Notes: a model not told the origin generated them from the sequence alone. A DNA stretch of 64,000 nucleotides from Chrysomallon squamiferum (GCA_012295275.1 CM022671.1:5216565-5280564), one strand, 5' to 3'; counted from the first letter of the stretch, positions 31,831 to 46,371 are shown. Translations and numbers: made by a program.

Positions 31831-34800
31831 AAGAAAAAAGTCACAGGATAATCTCAAAATCTCAGAATATAATAAGAATAAATATCATTGAGTCAAACAG
31901 TATTTATCCAACACTGAACACAATGCACAGACTACAGGCAGGACAGTAAAACTGACCGTGCTTTAGACACAATTAGCTTGAAGCTATCAAACTGATCACA
32001 TGACCACATAATATTCATAATGTCAGATATGAATGTCATAACAGGAATTTACAGACTAGCAGAATGGTCACACTGACTTGCATAACGTCATTAAATCTTA
32101 CAGAAATCTTTTTTTTTTTTTTTTTTTTGCTATTGTTGTCAGTAATGACTACTGCTGAGAAAGAATTACCATAAAGATGATTCTGTCAGAGTCTGTGGGT
32201 GTTTACAGAGTAGCTAATGTGACAAAATAAACTGGAAGGGAATTAGAATAAACTTGGTTTGGGCTCTAGCAGAAAGGTCTTCAGTAATAATCAATAAGTA
32301 CATAGCTGGTGTCAGGAAATAATATTTATCTCAGGAAAATCAAGACAATGCATGGATAGGCAGAATCAAATCTTTTTATATCACATGATATAAAAATGTC
32401 ATTACAACACAGCACAAAACACATACCATGATAAAGCAGTCATAAGATCTTGTTAGATTTGGAAATGTTCCATAGAGTACATACAGAGGATTGAACTGAG
32501 ATAAATTAAAAAAAAAAAATGCTATTCTAACTGCACATGTACATGTGTGTTTTATGATTATATGTATGTGAATGTGTGAGAAAGAGACAATGCATGCATC
32601 TGTGTATGTGCATGCATGTGTAAAGCTCAACAAGGATTTAAAATAACCAACTGAATACAGTATTATTTACATTTACATTTCAAAAATAAACTTTCACTAC
32701 ATTCACACTTCCCCTGTTTGTGACCATGCTTCATTGATTTCTGTGCATGCTTCATTTACGTTGCAATTACAAATTGTTTATTTTAATGGTCTCAGGAAAC
32801 AATTATTCTAGCTGAAAGTGATGAAGGATGAACAACTGAATGATGATAAAATAATAATAATAAAAACAAGCTCTGACTCCAACACATTAAACAAAGAAAA
32901 GAACAAAAGAGGAAACAAAATCCAAATAAAGAAATAAAATATTCTATTATTCATCAATCTCAAAAATTATCACACAACCAATATAATGAGTCATCAAAAA
33001 AAAAAAAAAAAAAAAAAAAAAAGAAAGAAAAAAAAAAAAAATTGAACAACTGAACATCTGACTAATGAAGCTCTTCAGTAACAAAGGCTTAGAGTTATCT
33101 GTCTTGAAGATGGATGAGTCCAAAAGCCGGGACCTGATGAGAAAGCTGCAGTGGGCAGGATGGACTTCCCACCAGGGGAACAGGTGCAACGTACAACTTC
33201 AGACTTACATAAACATCCACTTTACCAGGACCACCTTGAATACAGCAACACTGGCACTGTTCAAGTGACATTTACAAATAGACAATACGTCTAAAACATC
33301 CACGTTAGTGCAGCCAGCGGTCAGGCGAAGTTAACATGATATGTCATCACCATCAGCCACTGCTACTACTACTACAGTAGTAACAATAATAATAATAATA
33401 AGAAGAAGAACAACAACAACAATGAAAGTAATAATAATAAATAATGGTAATGGTAGTAACAAAAATCATTAAATATAGTAAAATCAGTAAATAATAATAT
33501 AAAAAAATTAAACATGAATGGAAAAAACATTTTAAAAAAAGAAAAAAAAAAAAAAAAAAAAAAAAAGGAGTAAGTGTTAAGAACAGTCAAAAAAAAAGAA
33601 AGAAAAAAGTTATATACTTTTTCATCTTATGTTAGATATTAAATCCTTTAAAAAAATAAATAATAACATACAGATGGACAGAATTATGTACATTCCAGAC
33701 ACAGTTTAGCACTAACACCTGACAATGGACACAGATTGTTTCTGTTTATTGAGAAATTCCAGATGAACAAAACCAAGAGAAACCAGCAGCTGTTTTGTTT
33801 TTTTTCATTCATATTACAACTACACTCCCAACATACCTGCCTTCTACTCACTGTGTGGATCTGGCCATGAACTGACCAGCCAGTTAGTTGGTCATTTTCC
33901 AGTGGACCAGAAATGACCATGGCCCAAAGGCTTCACTTATCTTTCTTGAATTGTCCCAATTGTCTTATTAGAATTTCGAAATCTCCCAATTGAAAAGGCG
34001 AAGCAAACCCCTGGGGGTTGATTAAAAACAGAGGTTGCGAGGGGTCATGAAGTGAAGAAAATGATGAACACTTTATTGAAAGGATGCAGTCTGAAGACAA
34101 AGATTGTAAGAGTTTAAGCTCTTGATCCTCACATCTTGAAAACTTTGTATCTCTCATTTTAACTAACTAATGAAGAAGATTTTCAGATTTCATCACTTCT
34201 TAGACGAAAATAAAGTAGCTGAATTCTGCTAACTGATTGTAATGTCCACTGTAATATCTGGCTTCCAAAGAAAAGTTAACTAATCAGGATTTCAGGATGA
34301 ATATGGTTTGCAATGTAGCCTTTCAGAGATCCACTGGGAGAGAAATTGCTAACATAAAAATTAATGTCTTGATTGCATTTTAAAAGTTAGAATTATATTT
34401 GCACCACCATACTTACTCTTCAACATGAAATTGTTTAAATGATTTATACAAAATACATTTATACTTCACATTAACAAGGAAAACTATCATTCTGATGTAT
34501 ACAAAAAAATATCCATCTATTCATTTTCACCTTCAGCAATATACTTTAATAGAAAATAAAATTAAAAATAAATGAATGAACAAACAATAAGATAAATAAA
34601 ACAAAAATAAAAATAAGGATGAAAAAATTAATAAATAAATAAATAAATAAATAAATAAAATATTTAGACTAAATATGTAAGCATCACCACAGATCCATTC
34701 CAACAACAAAACTGAGAAAAACAAGTATTTCCACTGTCAGTATCCCCAAAGACCTGAGCAGACTGATAACTACACTCATGCAATCTAGCCACACATCCTA

Positions 34801-37152
34801 AATCTACCAGACAACAATATGCAATGGTTGAACGACCAGCAACAGTCCTATAACTTACACCTGGAATAATCTATTTTACTTACAGTGTCATCAAGGTCAT
34901 CTACCTGTAGTGTGAACTTAAAAAAAAAAAATAACAAAGTTTTGAAATTCCTGTCATACACACACCTTGACAACAACATTGTACTGTAATTATAAAGCAG
35001 ACATCCACAATATTCACTGTTTTGAAACCAACAGCAAAATCTTGATCTGACAATAATAATTTCCTGATGCAGCTGTGTATAACTTACATTAAAATAAATT
35101 GCTCGAGCGCAATAACAGATGGAATTTTCTTAAAACAGCAAAATGTAATGATACTGTACCAGCTGGAAACAAATGATAGCTGAAATTAAATTTCTGACTA
35201 AAAGCTTGACAAATAACACATTTGTGTCTCCTTCAGTCTCTCTTAATTTCTCATTCTCTCTCTCTCTTTCTCTCATTCTCTCTCTATCCAAATTAACATT
35301 ATCTAACCAATAAAAATTTAAACCATACAAACCTATACAATAAACAGATCTTATTATATACCACTGTATCACATATCAATATATACCAATCAGTGTCATA
35401 ATTAACATACTGTCATAAGTGTATTACTCATAAAAACCTGGAAATAACTAAATTACACTGAAATTCCCAGTTTTCTGTAAATGTGACTGTACATGAAACA
35501 GTTCCTCATATAAACTTGTTAAGGAAATAAATGTGGTGGTGATGATGTTTTTATGAACTGTGTGGTTATCATCACAGGAAATACTTGACTCCCACATAAC
35601 AGTTGTGTGGAAACTTATATACTACACCCATGTTTTAATATAATCATCTACTATTAGTTTATACTTAATATGGTTCCTAATACTTACTTTAAATAATAAT
35701 TATAATAATAATAATAAAGTAGAAAAATACGTAATGTGAAGAAAAGGAAAGTAAAAGAATAATGAATGCCTATTTAACAGGAGAAACACAAACTATTAAC
35801 TATCAAACCTTTCAATTTAAATCACAGTCACCCAGGACGAGAAGCCTGGTCAAAAAGAGTCACACAAACTGCTCAGTGACATTCAGGAAATATGCCACAC
35901 ATGAGTTGCCCAGTGTAAAAATGGCTGCTACGTACTTGCTTGACACAAAACAAGCTTCATTAAAATATTTGTCTATTCCTGACACTGACAGATCACTTCA
36001 CACTTACCTACAAACAACAGTGAACACATAACACACTCAAAGGTCGTTACACATGACAAGGTCGCTGTGTGCAATGGTCCAACAAGGACACATTCTTCTC
36101 CATTTTGTGCCAATTATCTCTTATTTCAACTTTCAAAATATTTTTTTTATTATTATTATTATTTTTAAAAATTATGAAATTGTTCGAACTATTTCAAAGT
36201 TATAAACTTAACCATGGCTGTGATCCCCTCACTTTCTGAAATTTTATATCTGCTCAGATTTATGAAATAATGTAATGAAAAACTGTCATATACAACATTT
36301 AAATTAAAATTGTTTTTATGCATGTTCTTGGCACATAAAAATGTTTTAGCTCTGTTTATTTTCAGTCCCCACAATTTAGAAACTTAAAAAAATGTGAGAG
36401 TGTAAGACTAACATTCTAATCCTTTTTATTTTTATCACATTACATGAGTGTTGTCAGTTACAATTACAAACTAAGTATTTTTGCTACTAACAGATTTTTT
36501 TTTTTTTTTTTCAAGATGTATTTTTTTAAATTGTTATTTAACAGTGTCATTTTAAAAGAGAATATTAAACATAAATTAAATTTTATCTATACTGACGAGG
36601 TTTGAGGTGATACACTATCTTATCTTTTTCTAGCTTGTTTTCTGGTTCCTATAATTTCATTTTGCAGATGGCTTGCATAAATTATTTTCTATGTTGGAAT
36701 ATGATCATTTGTAAACACTTATATATATATATATATTTCTGTGGGTAAGATTATATACAGTCAGAATGTTCATTCAACTGAATATAAATATTTTTCCATT
36801 TGTTTATTTGAATGTTAAATTTGTGTGATTTCTTTATACGGTATGCAGTTTGTGGTTCAGTGCAAGCAACAAAAGTTGTTAAAATTATTTTTTTTTTGCA
36901 AAAACAAGTGGAAAAAAGATATAATATAATATCTCAGACGTTTATTATAACTTTTATAAAATTTGTTAAGTACAAAATACCAAATATGCAGGAGCAGTAA
37001 ATTATAATAAATTATTCTTAGTTATCAACTGTCTATGCAACAACTACTACTAATGAAAAGTACTTTCAAAACCTGACACTTCATAATAACAGGAGTAACT
37101 GATGACACGATTGGTTCATCACTCTCCACCCATGTTATGTAAACAGAGACAC

Positions 37153-37212
37153 GATTGGGTAAGGTGACATTTCATTTGGTAATCTGACGTTTGATTGGGT
37201 AATCTGATATGA
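37153..37212. repeat. Three 20-bp tandem units with inverted CCAAT boxes
   Basis: Units at 37153, 37173 and 37193 share G/CATT-GG-GTAATCTGA-type sequence. Two contain ATTGG, and a third ATTGG lies at 37110. Confidence 0.6.
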
Positions 37213-38340
37213 CACATTATCTCATTAAAGACAATAAAAGGTTATGATTCACTGGCCTTTTCAATGAGTCATGTATAGTTAATGACCAGTCTACTCAGCC
37301 TGGAGGGGAAATAATTAAATCGGTCCATGATATTAATTTTATTGTCCAACTTTAATGACAAAGCAAAAGGGACAGACTTTCTTGAGGGCATTCCGAAAAG
37401 CCTTTAGCAATATTAAATTTCTTTGTTAGTGGTCAGCGATGGTCATTTATACTGACCATGTTAAAATAGTGGTGTGGGTTTAACAAAGCTAATTGGTGCA
37501 GATGCTGGTTTGGCCATGTCTAACCTGACTCGAATAAATCAATGTTAATAATCACAGTAATTATCAAGGCAATGGTGGACACTGCTATTTCCAAGTGGTA
37601 AATAATTTTTAGGGTTTCTGTCTCGTTCAGGGAAAAAGTTAATTTGAAATGTGATTTACTGATGTTACTGATAAAATAAATGCCAAATTTGGATGGGTTT
37701 TTAAACTTATTTTATTTAAGTACTGCAAGAACAAAATTATTACTTGTTATTTTCTACTGGAATGCTAAATTATTTAGATACAGACATATAGTTTATACAT
37801 GGAATCTAGTGTTTGATATCTGAAGTAGATTACACATAGATTAAACTACAAAAATTAAATGTAAAAAAACAAACAAAAAAAACCCCTGCATTTTGACCCT
37901 TTCCTGTTTCCACCAAATAAAATTAATAAACATAATAATTATTTCTATATAAGTCACCATTAGGATAAGTGAGACCATCCATAGTAAAAACAAATTCTTT
38001 AAAATATATTTTCAAAATGTTATATATCAACAGTAAACATTCATGCAAAATATATATGACCAAGTATGAAAAATCTGGGATAATAAGGATAAACTGCTGG
38101 TATGCTTTCTGTTAAAAACCAGTTAACAATGACACAAAGAAGCCACTTTTGTTAGGTCAGTGTTTATAACAGACATAAAACCAGAGCCAGGTTTTGATGA
38201 CATTTTCTGTCAAACAGGACTGCAATTATCTCAGTGGATAACTGCAGCTGCTGTATTAATAAGTGCAATAAAAACTGTTTGAAATTAAACTAATTCTACT
38301 CTGACATTAATTATATCAATTTTCATTTTGTTAAAAAGAT

Positions 38341-38455
38341 TAAAAAAAAATAATAATAATAATTATAAAAAAAAATAAAAAAAAAAAAATAAAATAAACA
38401 AATTAAAAAAAAAAAAAAAAAAAAAATTAAAATAAAAAAAAAAAAAAAAAAAAAT
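38341..38455. repeat. A-rich low-complexity tract
   Basis: Long A-runs broken by single T or TT. Confidence 0.9.
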
Positions 38456-38581
38456 AATAATATATATATTTTTTAATTTATATATAAATAAGAAAACTGA
38501 CTTAAGAATTCCTATATCTACAGCATGCAAAAAAAAACTTAATTTTAAGTATAATAACAAAATTAAAGTCAAACCTTTCTG

Positions 38582-38584
<3 letters not shown>

Positions 38585-38612
<28 letters not shown>

Positions 38613-38627
38613 TATTATTATTATGTC
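38585..38627. repeat. (AAT)n-(ATT)n palindrome
   Basis: About nine AAT units run directly into ATT units. Confidence 0.85.
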
Positions 38628-39039
38628 ATTATTATTAATTTTAAAAACATAATTGTAACATAAAAAGCAATTATCATTATTTAAAAAATAAATTTGGGTC
38701 ATTATATATGAAAATTATTTCACACAGTGAGCTAGACATATATTTAGAACATTTGTTAAATGTAACATACTTACAACATGCAAATGTAATCAAAATGAGC
38801 AATTTCAGCTAATGTTCACACCTTTATGTAACTGAAGTACCACTGTAAAGTATCCCTTGCTGTTGACAGACTCCATAAAAATGAGAATAGTGTGCTAAAT
38901 ATAGTATCCACTGTATCACTGACAATGACAGACAACAACTCACAAAGATGAGCTTTCTATTTGACAGTGATCATATCATAGTTGGATCAGAACATCTCAT
39001 TATCCCTTTAACCTATCAACAGTCATGACATTACACAAG

Positions 39040-39300
39040 CAGCCAATCACATTCAAGTACTAGTAAAGCTCAGCCAATCAGCTTTGATGACACTTCTGAG
39101 TGAACTCTGTTAGGCAGCAGCTAAACATCTTGGACCCAGAAAGGGCCAGTTAATTAGCAATTAGCTTCAATCAACATTAAACACAGAAAGCTACACTTCC
39201 ATCCAGTAAGCCACACTGAAAACCCATAGTGGTGGAGAAAATGAATTACACCATCAAACTGTAAGCCAATTACAGCCAAAGGCCAATGTCAACCCAATTA
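39040..39300. promoter_or_regulatory. Cluster of five CCAAT boxes
   Basis: CCAAT at 39043 and 39074 (both within CAGCCAATCA or AGCCAATCA, 31 bp apart), 39266, 39283 and 39294, all on the plus strand. NF-Y prefers the extended form and spacings close to three helical turns. A role as a DAG1 enhancer is inference. Confidence 0.3.
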
Positions 39301-40744
39301 ATTCATTACCTCATCAGTAAATTAGTGACATCATCCTTATGAAACATAACACAGTTTTCACCCAGACATAATTGTAACACTTACATTTGTTTATTATGAT
39401 AAGAAAGCCTGCTAGTTTACTGGTACAAGGAATGATATTACTGTGAAATTATTATGTAATAATACCACAGTGAACTCTGTTTAAACTGAAATCATTTCTA
39501 CTGAATATGCTGCTGAAAATTTCACCGAAAGTAATTATAGTTGAAGTCCATTGTTTAAATGAATGACTGTTTGTTATGTATTGCTTTCTGTTTGACAATG
39601 ATCTAGCCACCAAACTGCATTAAAAATCTAAACAGCCACATTTTACATTAATTTTTTGTTCTTCATTTCAGATCTGGAATCCACATTAGACATAATGTAT
39701 AATCCTAACAGTTGGATGCAAATTTGAAAACTGAAATCATAAAGAAATCCAGTCCATAGTGATGATAGTCAAATACAGATCCTTATAGTTCAGTATAACA
39801 GTAAACCAGTATATCTCCCTACATACTGCTAGCATCTCCCTACATACTGTATATCATTTGGGACTATCCACAGAGTCAGTTTAACAATAACAGCAGGATG
39901 TATTAGGATAAATTTAACAATGATAACACTATACCCCAGGATAACTTTAACAATGGCACCAGTATTCTCAAAAACCAACATTATCTTGTGCTCAGTCTAT
40001 CTTTGGCAGTAAAAACAATCCCTTCAATGAGATCAACATAATCAAGTGAATGTCTACACCCTCTAATTTTCATCTGATATACCTGTAAATCTCTGTAGTC
40101 TAATGTAAAAACCTAACAAACAATTAAGAAATTAAATAAATATATATATGAATATACACAGTGAAGGATAAACAATGTTTCGGCATGTTTAGATCACATT
40201 ACATATCATTAATTTATTTCTATCAAGCTGTATTTCATTTTATAGCTTTAACAGATGTTACAGAAAACATCTTTAGCTTCTTTGTATCACAAAATAGTGT
40301 TAATTACAGTTTCAACATATTATTTATATTTCAAGCCTGTACACAGAAATATCTGTTGCTTAGAGTTTGATGATTATAAAAAAAAAAAAAAAAAAAAATG
40401 TTTTATTATTTATAATCATTTGTGAGATTAATGTAAGTGTTAAAATATATAATATTATAATTTATTAATGAAACAATTTTTGCAGAATTTATAAATAAAT
40501 TTTTTAACACAAACTGGGTAATCTGCTTAACATAATGCATCAATATCAATTTAATATACAAAGTGGCTTTGTGGATTTATTAACCAGATGGCCAGTAATC
40601 TGGAATTACATCCCTTGGTCAATGTTACAGTGACAACAGATGGAGCCACTAGAATGACACATCCACCAGTGTGTCAATCAATGGTCAGGAATGTGTTTGA
40701 TCTGTGCTGATTAGGTTAGTGTGTACAGTGTGATTCTCGGTCAG

Positions 40745-41035
40745 CGTCCAGACAGTGGACTTGTGTGGCCGGATATTTGACAACACAAATCCCCACACAG
40801 CTTGATAATCTCTGATAACAGAGTGAGTGGACATAGTGGCAGTCATTATGTGCATTGTGGACAGACACCATGGACAGTCTGGACAGTCATTACGGTTAGA
40901 CTGGACATCATTATGAATGAACTGGATGGTCATTATGGACGGTTGGTGTGGACAACAGTGGACAATAAGGGTACAATAAAGGTAGTGTGCAATGAACAAT
41001 TGATACAAAAGTGGACAGAGGAATGGACAGTTAGG
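40745..41035. repeat. Decayed minisatellite with TGGACAGT core
   Basis: TGGACA recurs about ten times with CAGTCATTATG-like partners at irregular spacing. Confidence 0.5.
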
Positions 41036-42483
41036 AAAGACAAAGAAGCTTGATTCTCACACTGTAAATCTAGAAAGAACAATACCACCACTTCCTTTTT
41101 GTCCTTGAAAATATTAAACTATAATTTTAATCAACTTTGATTTTTTGTGACAGAAAAGTCAGGCCTGTTGAGTGGGTATGTATGGGGTGGATGTAAATTA
41201 TGAATATGTGCCTCTGTGGATGTCAGAGTGTGAAACTGTCTGTGATTAATTATCATGAACATTTAACATCAAATAGGCTTTACATTTATTATTTTTTAAT
41301 TAATCCTTATTTCAATTACCACCTTTGTAATCTTCAAAAAAAAACAAAAAAACTTTTACCTTCAGAAACATCATCAGCAAACTAAATATAACCAAGCTGG
41401 CCTGTTTGGTTCAGTTCTTTTTAACAGATAATCCTTTTATCTCATTAAGAAAAACAAAATAAATAAAAAATAATAATAATTTCACACCTCACCGAGTTTC
41501 AGCATGTGAGAGCACTGCCATTTTCCAGCCTGTCACTCCTGGAGTATTTTACAACATTCACCTCTGCACAGCATGACAGTAGGACAGCCAAGAACCCTCA
41601 GCTTTACGATTTATGTTATTGGAGGAAAAACTACATCTTCAGAGGGGGAGTTTGGCAAGGAGGGCTGTTAATGGCTTTCTTAAACAAGCTAAAAATGTCA
41701 GAGGTAATTATCTTCCAACAAATCAGACTTGTGTGAATCTCCTGTTGTCAGGGGCAACACCTCTAGAACAACATGCAGCCCATGGATAGCAGGGTGTGTG
41801 TGTGTAAAACACATGGTCATTAAGTTTAACACAGAAAAAACAAACAAATGGGGGAAAAAAAAAATAATAACTTGACATTTTAAGAATAAAAAGCTGTTTG
41901 TTTTTGTTAACACCAGGCTTCACAGTAATGGAAAATTTCAGATTTTATAAAAATTTACCACTGCCTGGGATTAACAGTAAGATGGACTACATTAGCAGTT
42001 TTAAAATGCATAAATTTTTATAACCACAACCATTTGAGGACAGAAATCTGGTATAAAACCAAAAGGATTTTCTTGAAAGCAGATGCAGAAAGGTGTATCT
42101 GCAGGGAGAGCATTTTTGTTTTAGCAGAAGGTTAAGAATTTTGGAACAGTACTGACCTAATCAAGAGTTACACAAGCTCATATGGACTTCATTTCTTAAT
42201 CACAAACAAGACGCCTTGGGAAGATGTATTTATTACAAGAGTTATGGAACTCAGGTGTTAAAATGTCAGATCATGACTGGAAGGAATGTCATTAAGAGAT
42301 GGGTGTTACAGAAATCTTCAAACTGACACAGACAGAACAAACACCAGACAGGGAATATAACAGTTCCAGGCAAACAGCACTTGAGTAACAAGTATCCACC
42401 AACCTCATACCCACCAATGTCCCCCTCAGGCATCACAATATTCACATCTCCTGAGAATTCTCATGTCTGCTACCACACAAATG

Positions 42484-42568
42484 ACATCTGCTATTAAAAC
42501 AACAGACGTCTGCTATTAAAACAATTGATGTCTGCTATTAAAACAACAGATGTCTGCTATTAAAAAAC
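42484..42568. repeat. 22-bp minisatellite, four units
   Basis: Units start at 42484, 42506, 42528 and 42550 (ATGTCTGCTATTAAAACAAC). Decayed units continue to about 42,700, and isolated TGTCTGC motifs reach about 43,170. Confidence 0.9.
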
Positions 42569-45168
42569 ATGTCTACTATTTGGGCAACAGATTTTAGCAG
42601 TCAAAGCAACACACATCAGCTATTAAAACAATATATATCTGCTACTAAAAATTCCAAGTTGCTAAGAATTATTAGCTACACTAATAAAAATTCCTACTGC
42701 TACTTCAAGAAATGCACATTTTTGCTACCAAATATTCTCATACCTATTGCTAATGATTCTTAATCATGTACTAAAAATTACTGTCTGCAGCTTGTATGTC
42801 TTGGTGTCTGCAGCTAAGAATTTCTGTATTTGAGGCATAAAATGTTTACTTAAATCATCATATGACTTCTGAAAATCACTGCTCTGCTTTTGGTGTTATG
42901 TTAATTGTTAATCTTCTACTTAAAATCAGTTTGGCTATTACTAATATTTCAGTGTCAACGTATTATTATATCTACATTGGCCAATGTCAGGCAAAAAAAA
43001 AAAAATAAAAAAAACAATTATAATAAATAATAAAATAATAATAATAATAATATTAATTAATTAAAAAAAAAAAAAAAATAGCGAAGGAAAAAAAAAACAA
43101 TTAAAAAAACAGTGAGGATAGATGTTTACTAAAAAAAGTTTGTGTCTGCCACTACAAATATTCATGTCTGCTGTAAAGTTTTCTCACATATACTACAACG
43201 CATTAAGATATCAATCTAAGAAAAAAACAGGATAACAATGTTAACTACATAATCTTCAAAAAACAATCTTTATCACATAAAAGCTCTCCATGTTAAAAGC
43301 AGACTAAACACATAAAACATTTAAATAGTATCGTGTTTTACCCCGAATGTGTATCAACTTTAGCCCAGTTGTATCATCTGATTAAACTTTAGTAACTTGC
43401 CACAAGTAACATTTAAGTGTGAGCCAGTCATAATCTCCTCAAACTCTTTTCTCCTGCACCCACACCCAACCCTAACAGTGGCACACAAAAGGTTGTAAAG
43501 GATAAATACCATTTCAAAGAGGAAAAGAAAAAAACGTTTCTCCACAGTATCAAATAACAGTAAACCCCTAACACAATGAACACCAGCCCAGATCCAGTTT
43601 CCAACCTGCGACCCATTGGTTTAGGAAATTACACTTTTAGTGAGGGAGATCCGTGAACTCTGACCTTTAGACTCCCATAAAGCATGGCTTAGCTGGTTTT
43701 TGTAGGTGACCAGCGAGGGGTTAGCAACTTTAACAGATATAAATGAATGTCAGGGTAGAGGAAAAAGAATGACTCCATTAAAATCTCAAAAATGGAGATA
43801 AAAATCTGGTGAAAATGTCAGACATGGGATAAATGTACAGTCTAATTTACAATGGTGACTTATTTTTTTTTTTTACTGTATCTCATCTATCATGTGACAA
43901 ATTTTTGTTGTTGCAATTTTGTCAGTTTTTTTTTACTGTTGTTTTTCACAGCTGTTATCAGAACTTGAATTTATTTAAACAAGACATAGAAATAAAATAA
44001 AATAAAATAAAATAATGAAACAAAAATATATTGAAATAAATAAATGATTAAAAAAAAAAAAAAAAACAAAATAAAATAAACATTTATTTTTTTAAATTTC
44101 CCAAAGACCTAACATTAAAAGGCACTCCCACTATTCTCTCTGTGTGAATGTTTCTGCACATAATTGTCTGTATCAGGCAACATAAATATCATCTACACAC
44201 TGCAAATACACATTTTTCTCTCTTATATTTTTCCTCCTTTTTAAAGATTTTTTTTTCTGCTTTTTTAAACAATAACTGTTTTGTTGTAAAAATTAAATAA
44301 AACTCACACAATGGCGACAGTTACATAGTACAGACAAGGCAGTTTTAAACAGATTAAAGAAAAAACTGAAGTTAACTATTTCCTTGAACAATACATGGAA
44401 GCATATCACATTTCAAGGCACATACCACACACATACAAAAAATCCAGACATACTAAATTCATGTGTGGATTTATTGGTTGGTGTCATTATTGCAGACTGA
44501 TCTTTTTGGTGTTTTTTGGCATTTACAAATATATTCATTTCATTTTGAAATTAATATCTATCTCAATGATCAGTCCTTTGTGGAGCTGTGAAAAGGTCCC
44601 AGTATTAAAAACTAATACTAAAAATAATAACAGTAACATTAACAAGTTTTATCTGGAAATAAAAAAGCTAATTTAATGAAGTCTTTTTTACAACTTGAAA
44701 ATAACATTTACAGTAATATCAATCATGGCTTGTTTTCTTCAGCCTTTTTTTTCTCTTCTGATTATGGGTGTATTATACATGTATTTTAAAAAAAATTCAT
44801 CCAGAAACTCTAGAGTCTTTTTTAAAACATTAAATATTTATGTTAAATTATTTAAAAAAAAAAGAATGTTTAATGACATATAAAACACTGTTTTATATCC
44901 ATATATGCACACATACACCATACAGAAATTCATGTAATATAAAAATATATAACCCACATAAACAAAACCATATTTTATGCAATAATTTACATCAGCAGTT
45001 TTATAAAACATAAACATTATATTTATAAATTTATCCATTTTCTTAAAACAATATTTTGAACATTAACCTCTAACACTCAGATCTGTGCATGTAATAAAAG
45101 AAATATCAACCAGCAGTCGATACAAAATATTCACCTTATTCTGTGATGTCCCACGAAGTATAAACAAA

Positions 45169-45285
45169 TCCAAACACAATGTTCCCAGTCCACAGAACAA
45201 CCACACTGACTGTCCCACACACAGCACTGTCCAGCACACCACACTGACCATCCAGCACACAACAGTGACCGCAGTCCACCGATTG
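45169..45285. repeat. Decayed CCAGCACACNACACTGACC repeat
   Basis: Short units with ACTGACTGTCC, ACTGACCATCC and AGTGACCGCAGTCC; related in core sequence, in opposite orientation, to the 40.7-41.0 kb patch. Confidence 0.4.
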
Positions 45286-45490
45286 TAATCCTCAAGTTAA
45301 CAATGCACAGAGAGAACCTACTGGGCAGTGGGAGAAGAAGAAGAAGAAGAAGAAGAAAACAAAACCTGCAGTAGCACTCTGGGACTGCTGTTGGAGAAGT
45401 TAAAGACTAAAGTTTTGATTTACATACACATAGGTTACCGTCCAGTAATCTCCTTTCCCCCCCCTCATTATTCCCCACCGACCAGCAACT

Positions 45491-46200
45491 CACCTGGTTG
45501 GTTGGTCGGTCACCTGTTCGTTAACCCTCCCTTGTTCTGACCCCCACCTGACCTAGAGGGGTGCAGGGTTAGTCACAGTGGTGGTTGCAGCATAAAACTC
45601 TTACTTGGACAAACGTGGCCCACTCAAGTGTTTAATGAGGAGCTGAGGCTGAACTTTTCTCTTCATGTGGCTCAGCAGTCCACCTTAAGTAACAACATTT
45701 CAACAATATACAGCTCTGTAATACCCATACTGTGTAGTAGTGCTTGTACATTCTAGTATTGTATTATTTATTTAGTTGTATAGAACTGTGTCCTTATGGT
45801 GCAGAAGGTACAGCTAACTTGGATTAAAAAAACACACAAATGCAAAAAGTAAAATAAACAAACATAAGTACAAAAAATAATAAATAAATAAATAAATAAA
45901 TAAATAACTGAAAAATAAATTAAAATAATATAAAAATAACAAAATTGGGGGGAAAATTAAAAAAAAAAAAAAATGAATGAATGAAAAAAAAAAGAAAAAA
46001 TAAAACGTTTAAACTAAATTAACAAAAAACACCTGTGCTGTAACTTGCTGTTTTTCAGCAGTCTGTCGTTACAGGTGTTCAGGTGTTCAGGTGTATTCTG
46101 TCTGTTTATCCCACTAACCAAGATCTGTTAGACACGCCCATCCCAGACACTGTTTGCCCTTTAACGTGAGTAGATGTGTGTTCATCCCACTGACACCTGG
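45491..46200. promoter_or_regulatory. Eight CACCTG/CAGGTG E-boxes in 0.7 kb
   Basis: Sites at 45491, 45511, 45545, 46030, 46072, 46080, 46088 and 46195; three of them form an 8-bp tandem (CAGGTGTT). Candidate regulatory element in the putative DAG1 5' intron. Confidence 0.35.
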
Positions 46201-46367
46201 TCCATTAACTTCAGTCTTAACACAGTCTGTGTTTTCTAATCTACTACTAAATGTTCTTTAATGACAATCATTACTGTCTACTGCAGTGTAAGAACAGGAC
46301 TGAAAGTCTTCAGTTAACGTTCTGATTTTAATTTTGGGAAGAAGTTCAGTGGTTCACTTTTTACTTG

Positions 46368-46371
<4 letters not shown>

